Origin: Campylobacter sp. RM16187 | Lineage (GTDB): Bacteria > Campylobacterota > Campylobacteria > Campylobacterales > Campylobacteraceae | NCBI RefSeq assembly: GCF_025319965.1 | Contig: NZ_CP012549.1 | Location: 1,885,754 to 1,949,753, forward strand | Length of the DNA: 64,000 nt | Direction: 5' to 3' | Part shown: positions 56,362 through 64,000 of the stretch, piece after piece | How positions within the stretch are numbered: the first letter of the stretch is position 1 | How the letters are laid out: each line of letters opens with the position of its first letter | The notes under the pieces: model-generated | Database searches by the model: none | The model's input: the letters and a program-made list of their open reading frames with translations, nothing else | Told to the model about the DNA's origin: nothing | Made by a program: the position numbers and the translations under genes

Positions 56362-57702
56362 ATGCTTTCTAATCCCGTTGTTGTAAGCATAGTAATTATG
56401 ACTGTGCTTTGTCTGCTTCGCTTTAATGTATTATTATCGATTCTGGTTTCAGCGCTTGTCGCCGGTTTAATGTATCATAATGGATTTGCTAGCTTTAGTG
56501 CGTTTTTCGACGCTCTTACAGCTACTACTTCTACTCTAATTACCGGCATGAAAGGAAATTTAGAAACTTCTCTTAGCTATATTTTATTAGGAGCTCTTGC
56601 GGCTGCTATCGCAAATACGAATTTAACGGCTATTTTAATAAATAGTATAACTAAAATTTTAAGCAGCACTCGTGCATATTTTGCATTAATAATTGCTGCA
56701 GTAGCATGCTTTTCTCAAAATTTAATCCCGGTTCACATAGCGTTTATACCTATACTTATTCCACCACTTTTACCTCTTATGAATAAATTAAATATAGATA
56801 GACGCGCTATAGCAACAGCTCTGACATTTGGTTTAAAAGCGCCTTATGTAAGTCTTAGCGTAGGTTTTGGACTTATTTTTCACGGTATTATAAAAAAAGA
56901 ACTTGCAAATAATGGTGTAAATGTAGAAATTTCAGATATTCAAAATGTAATGTGGATAGGCGGATTTTCAATGCTAGTAGGTCTATTTTTGGCAATCTCT
57001 ATATTTTATTCTAAAAAAAGAGAATATAAACATACAAACTTTGAAAATTTAGAGATGCAAGAAGCGGAATTAGCTAAAAGCCTAAAAATGACAAAGAAAG
57101 AGTGGGCAGTATTAGGAGGTGCCATAGTAGCGTTTGTAGTGCAAATTTACACATCAAGTATGCCTCTTGGGGCACTTTTGGGACTTCTTGTTATGGTGGC
57201 TTTTGGGGGCATAGAGTATAACAAGATAGACAAAGTCATGGATAGCGGTCTAGCCATGATGGGCTTTATCGCATTTATTATGCTTGTTGCAGCCGGTTTT
57301 GGCTCTGTTTTAAGAGAGAGTGGCGGTATCGAACAACTTGTAAATTTTGCTAGCAATATCGCTGGTGGAAAATTAGGAGGAGCTATAATGATGCTAACCA
57401 TAGGACTACTTGTAACTATGGGCATAGGAACTAGCTTTGGCACCATACCTATTATAGCTGCGATCTATGTTCCGCTTTCTATATCTTTAGGATTTTCATT
57501 CCCGGCCATTATTCTTTTAGTTGGTATTGCTGCGGCACTTGGAGATGCGGGAAGTCCGGCAAGTGATAGCACACTTGGGCCTACAGCAGGTCTAAATGCC
57601 GACGGACAGCACAACCATATCTACGATACTTGCGTGCCGACATTTATTTTCTTTAATATTCCACTTATAATAGGTGGTATTATAGGAGCAATGATATTAT
57701 AA
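56362..57702 (+). CDS. Na+/H+ antiporter family protein (YuiF-like)
   Basis: A 446-residue inner-membrane protein with about eleven helices, in the Na+/H+ antiporter/NhaC-related group. Typical stretches are YILLGALAAAIANTNLTAILI, IPVHIAFIPILIPPLL, FGTIPIIAAIYVPLSISLGFS and DAGSPASDSTLGPTAGLNADGQHNH near the end. Some members carry amino acids such as histidine instead, so the substrate is open. AAGGAA precedes the ATG. Confidence 0.82.
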   Translation: MLSNPVVVSIVIMTVLCLLRFNVLLSILVSALVAGLMYHNGFASFSAFFDALTATTSTLITGMKGNLETSLSYILLGALAAAIANTNLTAILINSITKILSSTRAYFALIIAAVACFSQNLIPVHIAFIPILIPPLLPLMNKLNIDRRAIATALTFGLKAPYVSLSVGFGLIFHGIIKKELANNGVNVEISDIQNVMWIGGFSMLVGLFLAISIFYSKKREYKHTNFENLEMQEAELAKSLKMTKKEWAVLGGAIVAFVVQIYTSSMPLGALLGLLVMVAFGGIEYNKIDKVMDSGLAMMGFIAFIMLVAAGFGSVLRESGGIEQLVNFASNIAGGKLGGAIMMLTIGLLVTMGIGTSFGTIPIIAAIYVPLSISLGFSFPAIILLVGIAAALGDAGSPASDSTLGPTAGLNADGQHNHIYDTCVPTFIFFNIPLIIGGIIGAMIL

Positions 57703-57712
57703 TCCCTATAAT

Positions 57713-57748
57713 TTTATAGCCTGCTATACTTGACTGGTAGGCTATAAA
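57713..57748 (+). terminator. Hairpin after the antiporter gene
   Basis: A 10-bp stem TTTATAGCCT / AGGCTATAAA with a 16-base loop, then TTTAATT. Located between the antiporter gene and the sigma-54 promoter of the hook gene. Confidence 0.6.
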
Positions 57749-57781
57749 TTTAATTACTATTCTCTACTTGATTTATATATT

Positions 57782-57798
57782 TTGGAACATCTTTTGCT
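57782..57798 (+). promoter_or_regulatory. Sigma-54 promoter of the second hook gene
   Basis: TTGGAACATCTTTTGCT contains GG (57784-57785) and GC (57796-57797) ten bases apart, 37 bases before the ATG. Spacing and distance equal those before fliK. Confidence 0.85.
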
Positions 57799-57833
57799 TT
57801 TATCTTTTAAAAATTGCATAAAAGGATAAGATT

Positions 57834-60191
57834 ATGATGAGATCTCTTTGGTCTGGAGTTACGGGACTTCAGGCTCACCAAATAGCAATGGATGTCGAAG
57901 GTAATAACATAGCAAACGTAAACACCATAGGTTTTAAATATAGCAGAGCAAATTTTGATGATCTTATATATCAAACTTCTCGTGTATCCACCGCTCCTCA
58001 AAATAAACATGGCGGTTTAAACTCTATGCAGGTAGGTCTTGGAACACAGGTTAATACTACTACTAAAATTTTTAAGCAAGGCTCTCTTCAAACTACCGAT
58101 AAGCAGACCGATATCGCGCTTCAGGGTGATGGATTTTTCATCGTTAGCCCAGACGGCGGTAAAACTAGACTTTATACCAGAAACGGCGACTTCTCACGTG
58201 ATAGCGTAGGAAATTTCGTAGATAACGGTGGACATATAGTACAAGGCTGGATGAGAGATGAGACTACGGGAGAGATAGATCCGACAAGACCGATAGAAAA
58301 TATCATTATCCCACCGGGACTTACTACTCCTGCTCGCGCTACTACCGAAATAGCATTAAAAGCTAACCTTGATAGCGGCGATGACGTAGGGACGAAAAAA
58401 ATTCCTATCTACCAACTTGATCAATACAGTCGCTGGGTTGAGAAATCTCCTATTGATAATATTAAAACAGACAATGAAATACATGATGAAAATAATGTTG
58501 GAGAAGATGAGTTTTATGTAACAAAAACTGGTGAACAAAGACTAAGAGAAAGAGGAGCAGATCTAGGAGTGTTATTTAATAATGATGGAGACGCTTATAA
58601 TCTAAGAGATGGTCAAGGCATTTGGATAAGCTACTCTGATGCTAAGACAAAAGCATTGAACGTAGGTGCTGACCCACTTGGAAATTTTGCAGCTCCACAA
58701 ACGCTTGATATTGTTTTAAATGGAGAAAATATAAAACTAGGCAATATTAAGAATATTAGCCAGTTAGCAGCTGCAATAAATGAGAAATATAATAAAACAG
58801 GTGTTGAAGCAAGCGTAACTAATGGAAATCAACTTGTATTAACCAATAGAAATAATTTAGGAGCATCAGTTGAAAATAAAAATATAAAACTTGTAGCAAA
58901 TACAGCTATAGGAGATTTAGTTACTACAAATATCATTACAGCTTATCAATATACTTATAGCAAAACAAGGACAAATTCAACTCATACTTATAACGACTCT
59001 ACAGAGAGAAAAGTTACAACTACAGAAGATTTAAGAGAAGCTATGCAAAAAGATGCAAGACTTTGGGTAAATTATATTGGAGAAAAAGTCGGCAATGAAG
59101 CTGATGGCACGCCTAAACAAACAGATTTTACAGATAAAATAGCAGATAATAAAAACGATGGTGTAGAAGTAACTGTAAACGAATATGGTCAATTTCAGAT
59201 AAAAAACCCAAAAGGCGATGCTTTTAATGAAGATGACACAGATGCAACTGATGGCACAATAGATCCTGGAACTAATACTCCAAAACCTACTGCAAACAAT
59301 GACACTGATGTTAATGACCACAATATGTATCTAACTATAACAGGTCTAAACAATGCCAAAAATAACGTCACTGAAAATATCGGATTTAAAAAAACTATGG
59401 CAGTCTTAGCAGGCTCATTAAGCACAGGTGAATCAAAGCGTGTAACAGATAGCCTACATATGGCAAGCCATAGCTCAAGCATAGATGTATTTGATAGCCT
59501 TGGTGCAAAACACAATGTAAAGCTTGATTTTACAAAACGAGCATATACTGAAAACAATGGAACAGAATGGACGATGATCATCCAAGTTGCAGAGCCAAAT
59601 AAGATAAATTTTGACGGCAAACCTGAAAACGTAACAACAGGATATATTAGATTTAACGCCGACGGTTCGCTTGGCACATATAGCCCTGCCAGTATCACAT
59701 TTGGCGCGGCAAATGGCTCTTCGGCAGGTCAGCATATAGAGCTAAATTTAGGCGATACAATGGGCTTTACTGGAATGACAAGCTATGATAACGATTCAGC
59801 AACTGCAAATATCAGCCAAGACGGTTATACAGGAGGCGAGTTAAACGGACTTAGAATAGATGAGTCAGGCACGCTTGTAGGCACATTTACAAACGGTAGA
59901 AGCTTGGGACTTGCGCAAGTTGCGGTGGCTAAATTTACAAATAATGAAGGTCTAACAAGCGAAGGTGGTAATTTATTTGCAATGACTGCAAACTCTGGAG
60001 ATCCTATAATAGGTGCTGCTAATACCTCCGGACGCGGCAAAATTTCAGCTTCAAGCTTAGAGATGAGTAACGTAGATCTAAGCCGCTCGCTAACTCAGCT
60101 AATTGTAGTTCAACGCGGATTTCAAGCTAACTCAAAGACAATAACTACAAGCAACGAGATGCTAAATACACTCTTACAGCTTAAAAATTAA
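57834..60191 (+). CDS. flgE: Flagellar hook protein FlgE, long form
   Basis: A 785-residue hook subunit. The N-terminal domain is very close to Campylobacter FlgE (MMRSLWSGVTGLQAHQIAMDVEGNNIANVNT), and the C-terminal part ends SSLEMSNVDLSRSLTQLIVVQRGFQANSKTITTSNEML. The large variable middle (about 180-500) is rich in Asn, Thr and Asp and likely surface exposed. This longer form is probably the main hook subunit, while the shorter copy at 41.7 kb is the fliK-linked one. It has its own sigma-54 promoter, and AGGAT precedes the start. Confidence 0.92.
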   Translation: MMRSLWSGVTGLQAHQIAMDVEGNNIANVNTIGFKYSRANFDDLIYQTSRVSTAPQNKHGGLNSMQVGLGTQVNTTTKIFKQGSLQTTDKQTDIALQGDGFFIVSPDGGKTRLYTRNGDFSRDSVGNFVDNGGHIVQGWMRDETTGEIDPTRPIENIIIPPGLTTPARATTEIALKANLDSGDDVGTKKIPIYQLDQYSRWVEKSPIDNIKTDNEIHDENNVGEDEFYVTKTGEQRLRERGADLGVLFNNDGDAYNLRDGQGIWISYSDAKTKALNVGADPLGNFAAPQTLDIVLNGENIKLGNIKNISQLAAAINEKYNKTGVEASVTNGNQLVLTNRNNLGASVENKNIKLVANTAIGDLVTTNIITAYQYTYSKTRTNSTHTYNDSTERKVTTTEDLREAMQKDARLWVNYIGEKVGNEADGTPKQTDFTDKIADNKNDGVEVTVNEYGQFQIKNPKGDAFNEDDTDATDGTIDPGTNTPKPTANNDTDVNDHNMYLTITGLNNAKNNVTENIGFKKTMAVLAGSLSTGESKRVTDSLHMASHSSSIDVFDSLGAKHNVKLDFTKRAYTENNGTEWTMIIQVAEPNKINFDGKPENVTTGYIRFNADGSLGTYSPASITFGAANGSSAGQHIELNLGDTMGFTGMTSYDNDSATANISQDGYTGGELNGLRIDESGTLVGTFTNGRSLGLAQVAVAKFTNNEGLTSEGGNLFAMTANSGDPIIGAANTSGRGKISASSLEMSNVDLSRSLTQLIVVQRGFQANSKTITTSNEMLNTLLQLKN

Positions 60192-60304
60192 TCTATCTAT
60201 TTTTCTACTCTTGTGGGGCTAATATAACGCCCCCAAATTTAACCCGAATTTCATCAATTTTTAGCTAAATTTACGAGATTAAATTTCATAAATAAAGAGC
60301 TAAA

Positions 60305-60937
60305 ATGCAAGTAACACTTCTAAATTTCACTCCGCTTAATATCTGCTCGCACGCGATTCGTACCTGCTGGCAAAGCTTTGATAAGGGCGATAACGGCGGC
60401 GAAAAAGATATCGAACTCATCGACCGAGTGGGGAATAAATTTAAGCATGCAAGCACGCTTGAGCATCTTTATTATAACTTTTACATCCAAGGAATTTCGC
60501 GCGCACTGCTTCAAGAGCTAGCTCGTCACCGCATAGCAAGCTTAAGCGTGAAATCAACTCGCTACACGCTAAAAGAGCTTAGAAACGAGGCGAAATTTGA
60601 GCTTGGCGACTTTGAAAACGCAAGCAGATACATCGTGTTAACAGGAAATGAACTAATCGATAACGCAAGCATAAGGGCACTTGATAATCTGCGCGAAATT
60701 TTAGCCACTACTACAACTAGCCTTGATATCGTCAAATACTGCCTACCGGAGTGCTATAAAACGGAATTAACATGGAGTATAAATGCTAGAAGTTTGCAAA
60801 ATTTCTTATCTTTAAGAAGCTCCAAATCCGCCCTTTGGGAAATACGTGATCTAGCTCATAAAATTTATGGCGCATTGCCTGATGAACATAAATTTATTTA
60901 TGAAAATCATATCGTAAATAATGAAAAGTCGGAGTAA
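60305..60937 (+). CDS. thyX: Flavin-dependent thymidylate synthase
   Basis: Makes dTMP from dUMP with FAD, NADPH and methylene-tetrahydrofolate. The signature RHRIASLSVKSTR is at residues 74-86, and the substrate region SINARSLQNFLSLR follows. Length (210 aa) fits. It starts about 110 bases after the hook gene and is followed after 2 bases by the AlbA-type gene, which may be co-transcribed with it. Confidence 0.95.
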   Translation: MQVTLLNFTPLNICSHAIRTCWQSFDKGDNGGEKDIELIDRVGNKFKHASTLEHLYYNFYIQGISRALLQELARHRIASLSVKSTRYTLKELRNEAKFELGDFENASRYIVLTGNELIDNASIRALDNLREILATTTTSLDIVKYCLPECYKTELTWSINARSLQNFLSLRSSKSALWEIRDLAHKIYGALPDEHKFIYENHIVNNEKSE

Positions 60938-60939
60938 AA

Positions 60940-62406
60940 ATGATCACAAGGGATAGTGAATATATCAAATCTTTAGTCCTAGAATTTATAAAATATTCAA
61001 ATGAAACTGAATGGATAGAATTTAAAGAAGATAACAAAGATCCACATCTAATAGGAGAATATATTAGTGCTCTATCAAATTCAGCTACTTTAAATAACAA
61101 ACCAAATGCATATATAATTTGGGGAGTAAATGATAAAACTCATGAGATAATAGGAACAACCTTTAAACCATCAACAGCTAAAAAAGGTAATGAAAATTTG
61201 GATAATTGGATATTAAGACTACTTGAACCAAAAATAGACTATAAATTTTATGAAATTTCTATTGACAATAAAAATATTGTTTTACTAGAAATAGCATCGG
61301 CTGATAAACATCCAGTATCTTTTGAGGGTAAAGAATATATAAGACTTGGCGAAAACAAGAAAAAGTTGAGAGAACTACCAGAAAAAGAAAAAGAGCTTTG
61401 GAGGGCGTTTGATAAAACTCCTTTTGAAAAGCAAATAGCAACAAACAACCTTAATGATATAGAAATTTTAGATTTATTGGATTATCCAAAATATTTTGAA
61501 CTATTAAAATTGCCATTGCCTGATAGTAAAAAATATATAATTGATTTTCTTGCCAAAGATGAAATGATAATTAAATTAGATAATGGTAAATATGATATCA
61601 CAAATTTAGGTGCTATATTATTTGCAAAAGATTTAAATAATTTTACAAATTTAAAAAGAAAAGTCATAAGAGTTATACAATATAAGGGAAATTCAAAAGT
61701 TAATACTAAAAACGAAATTGAAGGCAAAAGAGGCTTTGCGGTTGGTTTTGAAGGGTTAATAAATTATATAAATAATATCTTGCCTACCAATGAAGTAATA
61801 GATAAAGTCTTTAGGCAAGAGATAAAAATGTATCCTGAAATTTGTATAAGAGAGCTAGTTGCAAATGCCATAATACATCAAGATTTTTTGCAAAGTGGTA
61901 ATTCTATTATGATAGAAATTTACGACAACAGGATAGAAATAACAAATCCAGGTGAACCACTTATAAATACGGATAGGTTTTTAGACAATCCTCCAAAGTC
62001 AAGAAATGAGAGATTGGCTTCTTTTATGAGAAGGATAAATATATGCGAAGAGAGAGGAAGCGGTATAGATAAAGTAGTTCATTGGACAGAATTTTATCAG
62101 CTACCTGCACCTGCTTTTGAAGCTATAAATGGCTATACGCGGGCTATTTTGTTTGCCCATAAAGAACTAAAGGATATGTACAAAGAGGACAAAATTAGAG
62201 CTTGTTATCTGCATTGTTGTTTAAAATATATACAAAACGAATATATGACTAATACAACTTTAAGAGACAGGTTTGGAATAGACGCCAAAAACAGCTCAAT
62301 GGCATCAAAAATTATAAATTTTACAATTGAAGACAATAAAATTGCTATACATGATGAGACTGTTGGTTCAAAAGCAAGAATGTATGTGCCTATATGGGCT
62401 AAATAG
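60940..62406 (+). CDS. AlbA_2/Schlafen-type ATP-binding putative regulator
   Basis: A 488-residue protein with an N-terminal AlbA_2 (Schlafen-like) domain: ETEWIEFKEDNKDPHLIGEYISALSNSA (in part) and YIIWGVNDKTHEIIGT. It has a GHKL-type ATP-binding region in the middle (ELVANAIIHQDF, then GEPLINTDRFLDNPPKSRNE, and ERGSGIDKV). The C-terminus looks like a winged helix. Such proteins are often accessory genes and may act in transcription or defence. Its position between thyX and the ruvC block, followed by a tandem repeat, suggests a recent insertion. Confidence 0.8.
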   Translation: MITRDSEYIKSLVLEFIKYSNETEWIEFKEDNKDPHLIGEYISALSNSATLNNKPNAYIIWGVNDKTHEIIGTTFKPSTAKKGNENLDNWILRLLEPKIDYKFYEISIDNKNIVLLEIASADKHPVSFEGKEYIRLGENKKKLRELPEKEKELWRAFDKTPFEKQIATNNLNDIEILDLLDYPKYFELLKLPLPDSKKYIIDFLAKDEMIIKLDNGKYDITNLGAILFAKDLNNFTNLKRKVIRVIQYKGNSKVNTKNEIEGKRGFAVGFEGLINYINNILPTNEVIDKVFRQEIKMYPEICIRELVANAIIHQDFLQSGNSIMIEIYDNRIEITNPGEPLINTDRFLDNPPKSRNERLASFMRRINICEERGSGIDKVVHWTEFYQLPAPAFEAINGYTRAILFAHKELKDMYKEDKIRACYLHCCLKYIQNEYMTNTTLRDRFGIDAKNSSMASKIINFTIEDNKIAIHDETVGSKARMYVPIWAK

Positions 62407-62413
62407 AAATAAA

Positions 62414-62627
62414 TTTGTTTGATTGTTGTTTGATTAAAAGCTTAAAAAAATATAAGATAAGTGCTAAAAGCCTCTAAATTACATATTTAAATATAAAATT
62501 TTGTTTGATTGTTGTTTGATTAAAAGCTTAAAAAAATATAAGATAAGTGCTAAAAGCCTCTAAATTACATATTTAAATATAAAATTTTGTTTGATTGTTG
62601 TTTGATTAAAAGCTTAAAAAAATATAA
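62414..62627. repeat. 86-bp tandem direct repeat, about 2.5 copies
   Basis: Copies start at 62414, 62500 and 62586 with period 86 and essentially no mismatch over 214 bp; the third copy breaks off after 42 bases. Each unit begins TTTGTTTGATTG and has an 11-bp internal near-duplication (TTGTTTGATTG / TTGTTTGATTA) followed by the palindrome TTAAAAGCTTAA. No coding potential is seen. Confidence 0.95.
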
Positions 62628-62775
62628 ATAATATTAAAAAATAAATTTTAATTAAAATTATATATTTAAAATTTTAATTTTTTAATACTAATATATATTT
62701 CAAAAATTACTTAAAAATTTTAAAAATAGATTCCAATTCAGAAAATCCTTAAATTTTAGGCATCAAACAATAATT
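62628..62775. other. AT-rich intergenic end of the repeat region
   Basis: With the tandem repeat, a 369-bp gene-free stretch separates the AlbA-type gene from the exported-protein gene, the two being convergent. Beyond the repeat it is nearly pure A/T with no recognisable signal. Confidence 0.5.
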
Positions 62776-63369
62776 TTACTCTTTTATCTCTTTTAATTTT
62801 AGATTATAAACCTGCATGTCTTGCACCATGCCAAATTTACCTCTTATAGCAAGCACTCTGCCGTTTATTTCTATTTTACCAATCTCTTTTCCTCTTGACA
62901 TGACGATAGCTTTTACAAATACTTTATTCACGCCATTTCTTGTTTCAATAGGCATAAGTTCATAGTCGCAACCAAATTTTAAAAGTAAAGCATCATGTCT
63001 TAATTTTTTAGCAAAATCAAATTCACGAGAACTAAAATAATCAACCGCCATATTGGATATCTCATCATCGCCATTTAATATCGTAAGTGTTGCATTTTTG
63101 AAAAATGCTTGCTTATTTTCTACGCTATCATCCATCACGCAGTTTAAAACTTCACAAGTTTGTCTTAAGTCCTTTTTAACTCCAAAATTTTGCGAATTTG
63201 AACCGCTAAACAATACATCTTTAACCATAATCTGTTTTGCTTTTGTAGTTTTCTTTGTTTCTATGCCTAAATTTGAGTAGTTGCAGATGATTTCATTATC
63301 TTTTGAAACTTCATTTGCAAATAAATTTAGCGATGCAAAAACAGCTAAAACAACTAAAATTTTCCTCAT
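62776..63369 (-). CDS. Exported protein of unknown function
   Basis: A 197-residue protein with a signal peptide (MRKILVVLAVFASLNLFA, cleavage before NEVS). The mature part has conserved-looking cysteines (IICNYS, TCEVLNCVMDD, FGCDYEL) and a beta-rich C-terminal half. No family recognised; a gene at the same place (between hook gene and ruvC) exists in C. jejuni (Cj1730c, from memory). It follows ruvC by 16 bases on the same strand. Confidence 0.75.
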   Translation of the reverse strand: MRKILVVLAVFASLNLFANEVSKDNEIICNYSNLGIETKKTTKAKQIMVKDVLFSGSNSQNFGVKKDLRQTCEVLNCVMDDSVENKQAFFKNATLTILNGDDEISNMAVDYFSSREFDFAKKLRHDALLLKFGCDYELMPIETRNGVNKVFVKAIVMSRGKEIGKIEINGRVLAIRGKFGMVQDMQVYNLKLKEIKE

Positions 63370-63385
63370 TTTATCTCCTTTAAAT

Positions 63386-63862
63386 TTACTTTTTTATCCG
63401 CAAATTATTTGCATGCGTTAATGCAACCGCGATAGCATCGGTTATATCAAGCGGCTTTATATCTTTGGCGATCCCTAAAATTTTCTTCACCATAAAGGCA
63501 ACTTGCTCTTTATCCGCTTTTGCCTTGCCTGTTACCGCTTTTTTCACCTGAAGTGGGGTGTATTCCGCGAATTCTCCGTGAATTTGAAGAATTTTAAGAC
63601 TTAATGCACCGCGAAACTGAGCAAGTTTTAAAACCGTTTTTGGATTATACGCAAAAAATATATCCTCAATCGCGACTTCATCGAATTTGTGGTTTTTAAA
63701 AATGAGATCAAGCCCCTCACAAAGCTGAGTTATCTGATACTGAAGCAAATCAGGCTTAATCTTTATAAGTCCTGCTTCAATCAAGCTCGTTTTAAACGCA
63801 GTTTTTTCGATGATCGCATAACCGCAATTCTTGCTTCCGGGATCAATTCCTAAAATTTTCAT
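63386..63862 (-). CDS. ruvC: Holliday junction resolvase RuvC
   Basis: Endonuclease that resolves Holliday junctions with RuvAB. The N-terminus is [19 protein letters not shown] with the catalytic Asp7; [20 protein letters not shown] carries the second acid, and [13 protein letters not shown] the last. I choose the ATG before KILGIDPG (AAGGA 6 bases upstream), giving 158 aa; a longer form adds 12 unlikely residues. In Campylobacterota ruvC commonly sits next to dnaA. Confidence 0.94.
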   Translation of the reverse strand: MKILGIDPGSKNCGYAIIEKTAFKTSLIEAGLIKIKPDLLQYQITQLCEGLDLIFKNHKFDEVAIEDIFFAYNPKTVLKLAQFRGALSLKILQIHGEFAEYTPLQVKKAVTGKAKADKEQVAFMVKKILGIAKDIKPLDITDAIAVALTHANNLRIKK

Positions 63863-63890
63863 CACATCCTTAATTTGCCAAATAAAAAAG

Positions 63891-63920
63891 TTTTTCACGT
63901 TTTTTTCACGCTGTGAAAAA
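63891..63920. promoter_or_regulatory. DnaA-box cluster, probable part of oriC
   Basis: Three nonamers with the TTCAC core: TTTTTCACG at 63891 and 63902 on the plus strand, 11 bases (one helix turn) apart, and TTTTTCACA on the minus strand at 63912-63920. They resemble known Campylobacterota DnaA boxes (for example TTATTCACA in Helicobacter). They lie directly upstream of ruvC, where the ruvC-dnaA origin region is known in this phylum. Confidence 0.65.
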
Positions 63921-63962
63921 CATCTATTAGAGGCATTTTAACAAAGATTTTATGAAATTTAA

Positions 63963-64000
63963 GATAAAATGATAAACTACTATAATAAAAAGGGATAAAT
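63963..64000 (+). promoter_or_regulatory. Promoter and ribosome site of the next gene, probably dnaA
   Basis: GATAAAAT (63963-63970) and TATAAT (63981-63986) are -10 candidates, and AAAAAGGGA near the window edge is a ribosome site, so a plus-strand start codon is expected just beyond the window. By synteny with ruvC and the DnaA boxes this should be dnaA, which the window does not show. Confidence 0.5.

Noticed and set aside
59195..59735. Minus-strand frames inside the long flgE
   Set aside because: Antisense shadows of the repetitive, Asn/Thr-rich hook sequence; no start signals.

Overview
The window looks like a Campylobacter chromosome (Campylobacterota). The DNA is AT-rich. The proteins and their order match Campylobacter blocks I know from memory of C. 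jejuni: carbonic anhydrase/MscS/Bax-inhibitor/SecG/Frr/PyrE/RDD, moaC-DUF493, fliK-flgD-flgE, nrdB-nitrilase-pcm, pyrG-recJ, and hook gene/ruvC next to the dnaA end. A TRAP dicarboxylate transporter, an anaerobic-type NrdD and a complete type I-B CRISPR-Cas locus point to a non-jejuni lineage. I cannot name the species from the sequence alone. I saw no rRNA or tRNA genes, insertion sequences or prophage.

Layout. 1-10.7 kb: 3' end of sbmA, an M48 lipoprotein, a stop-interrupted gene of unknown function, mqo, nrdD, a small lipoprotein, sodB and the dctPQM transporter. 10.7-19.6 kb: an acidic 50-aa microprotein coupled to mscS and carbonic anhydrase (minus strand), then Bax-inhibitor protein, ThiD2-like protein, secG, deacetylase, frr, pyrE and RDD protein (plus strand), then a methyltransferase and thiD. 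19.4-28.8 kb: type I-B CRISPR-Cas, all transcribed leftward, in the order cas6, cas8b, a separate small-subunit candidate, cas7, cas5, cas3, cas4, cas2, cas1, leader, a 10-repeat array, and a small HTH gene. 28.8-39.4 kb: a candidate sRNA, moaC, DUF493 gene, lemA, typA and a hydroxamate siderophore operon (fhuC-fhuD-fhuB plus receptor). 39.4-50.4 kb: fliK-flgD-flgE behind a sigma-54 promoter, nrdB, a nitrilase-family gene, pcm, an LLM oxidoreductase, recJ and pyrG. 50.5-64 kb: a cytochrome bd operon, Sel1 protein, ilvD, a Na+/H+ antiporter, a second hook gene with its own sigma-54 promoter, thyX, an AlbA-type regulator, an 86-bp tandem repeat, ruvC, and a DnaA-box cluster at the right edge that probably belongs to the replication origin just before dnaA.

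The most notable observation is in the 161-bp gap between cas6 and cas8b. It holds, on the strand opposite to the cas genes, a degenerate CRISPR repeat whose stem is kept by a compensatory base-pair swap. The spacer-like sequence after it matches 16 of 18 bases of a site about 77 bp away, inside the putative promoter region of cas8b and of this element itself. This is the architecture expected of a CreA/CreR-type crRNA-like RNA through which Cascade represses a promoter. It has not been tested.

Other points to check: an NrdD that ends before the expected glycyl-radical site, an SodB with a Cys-rich metal-binding-like tail, a gene that appears to start at ATT, and several small genes (acidic microprotein, CydX-like protein, HTH protein beside the array) that automatic annotation could miss.
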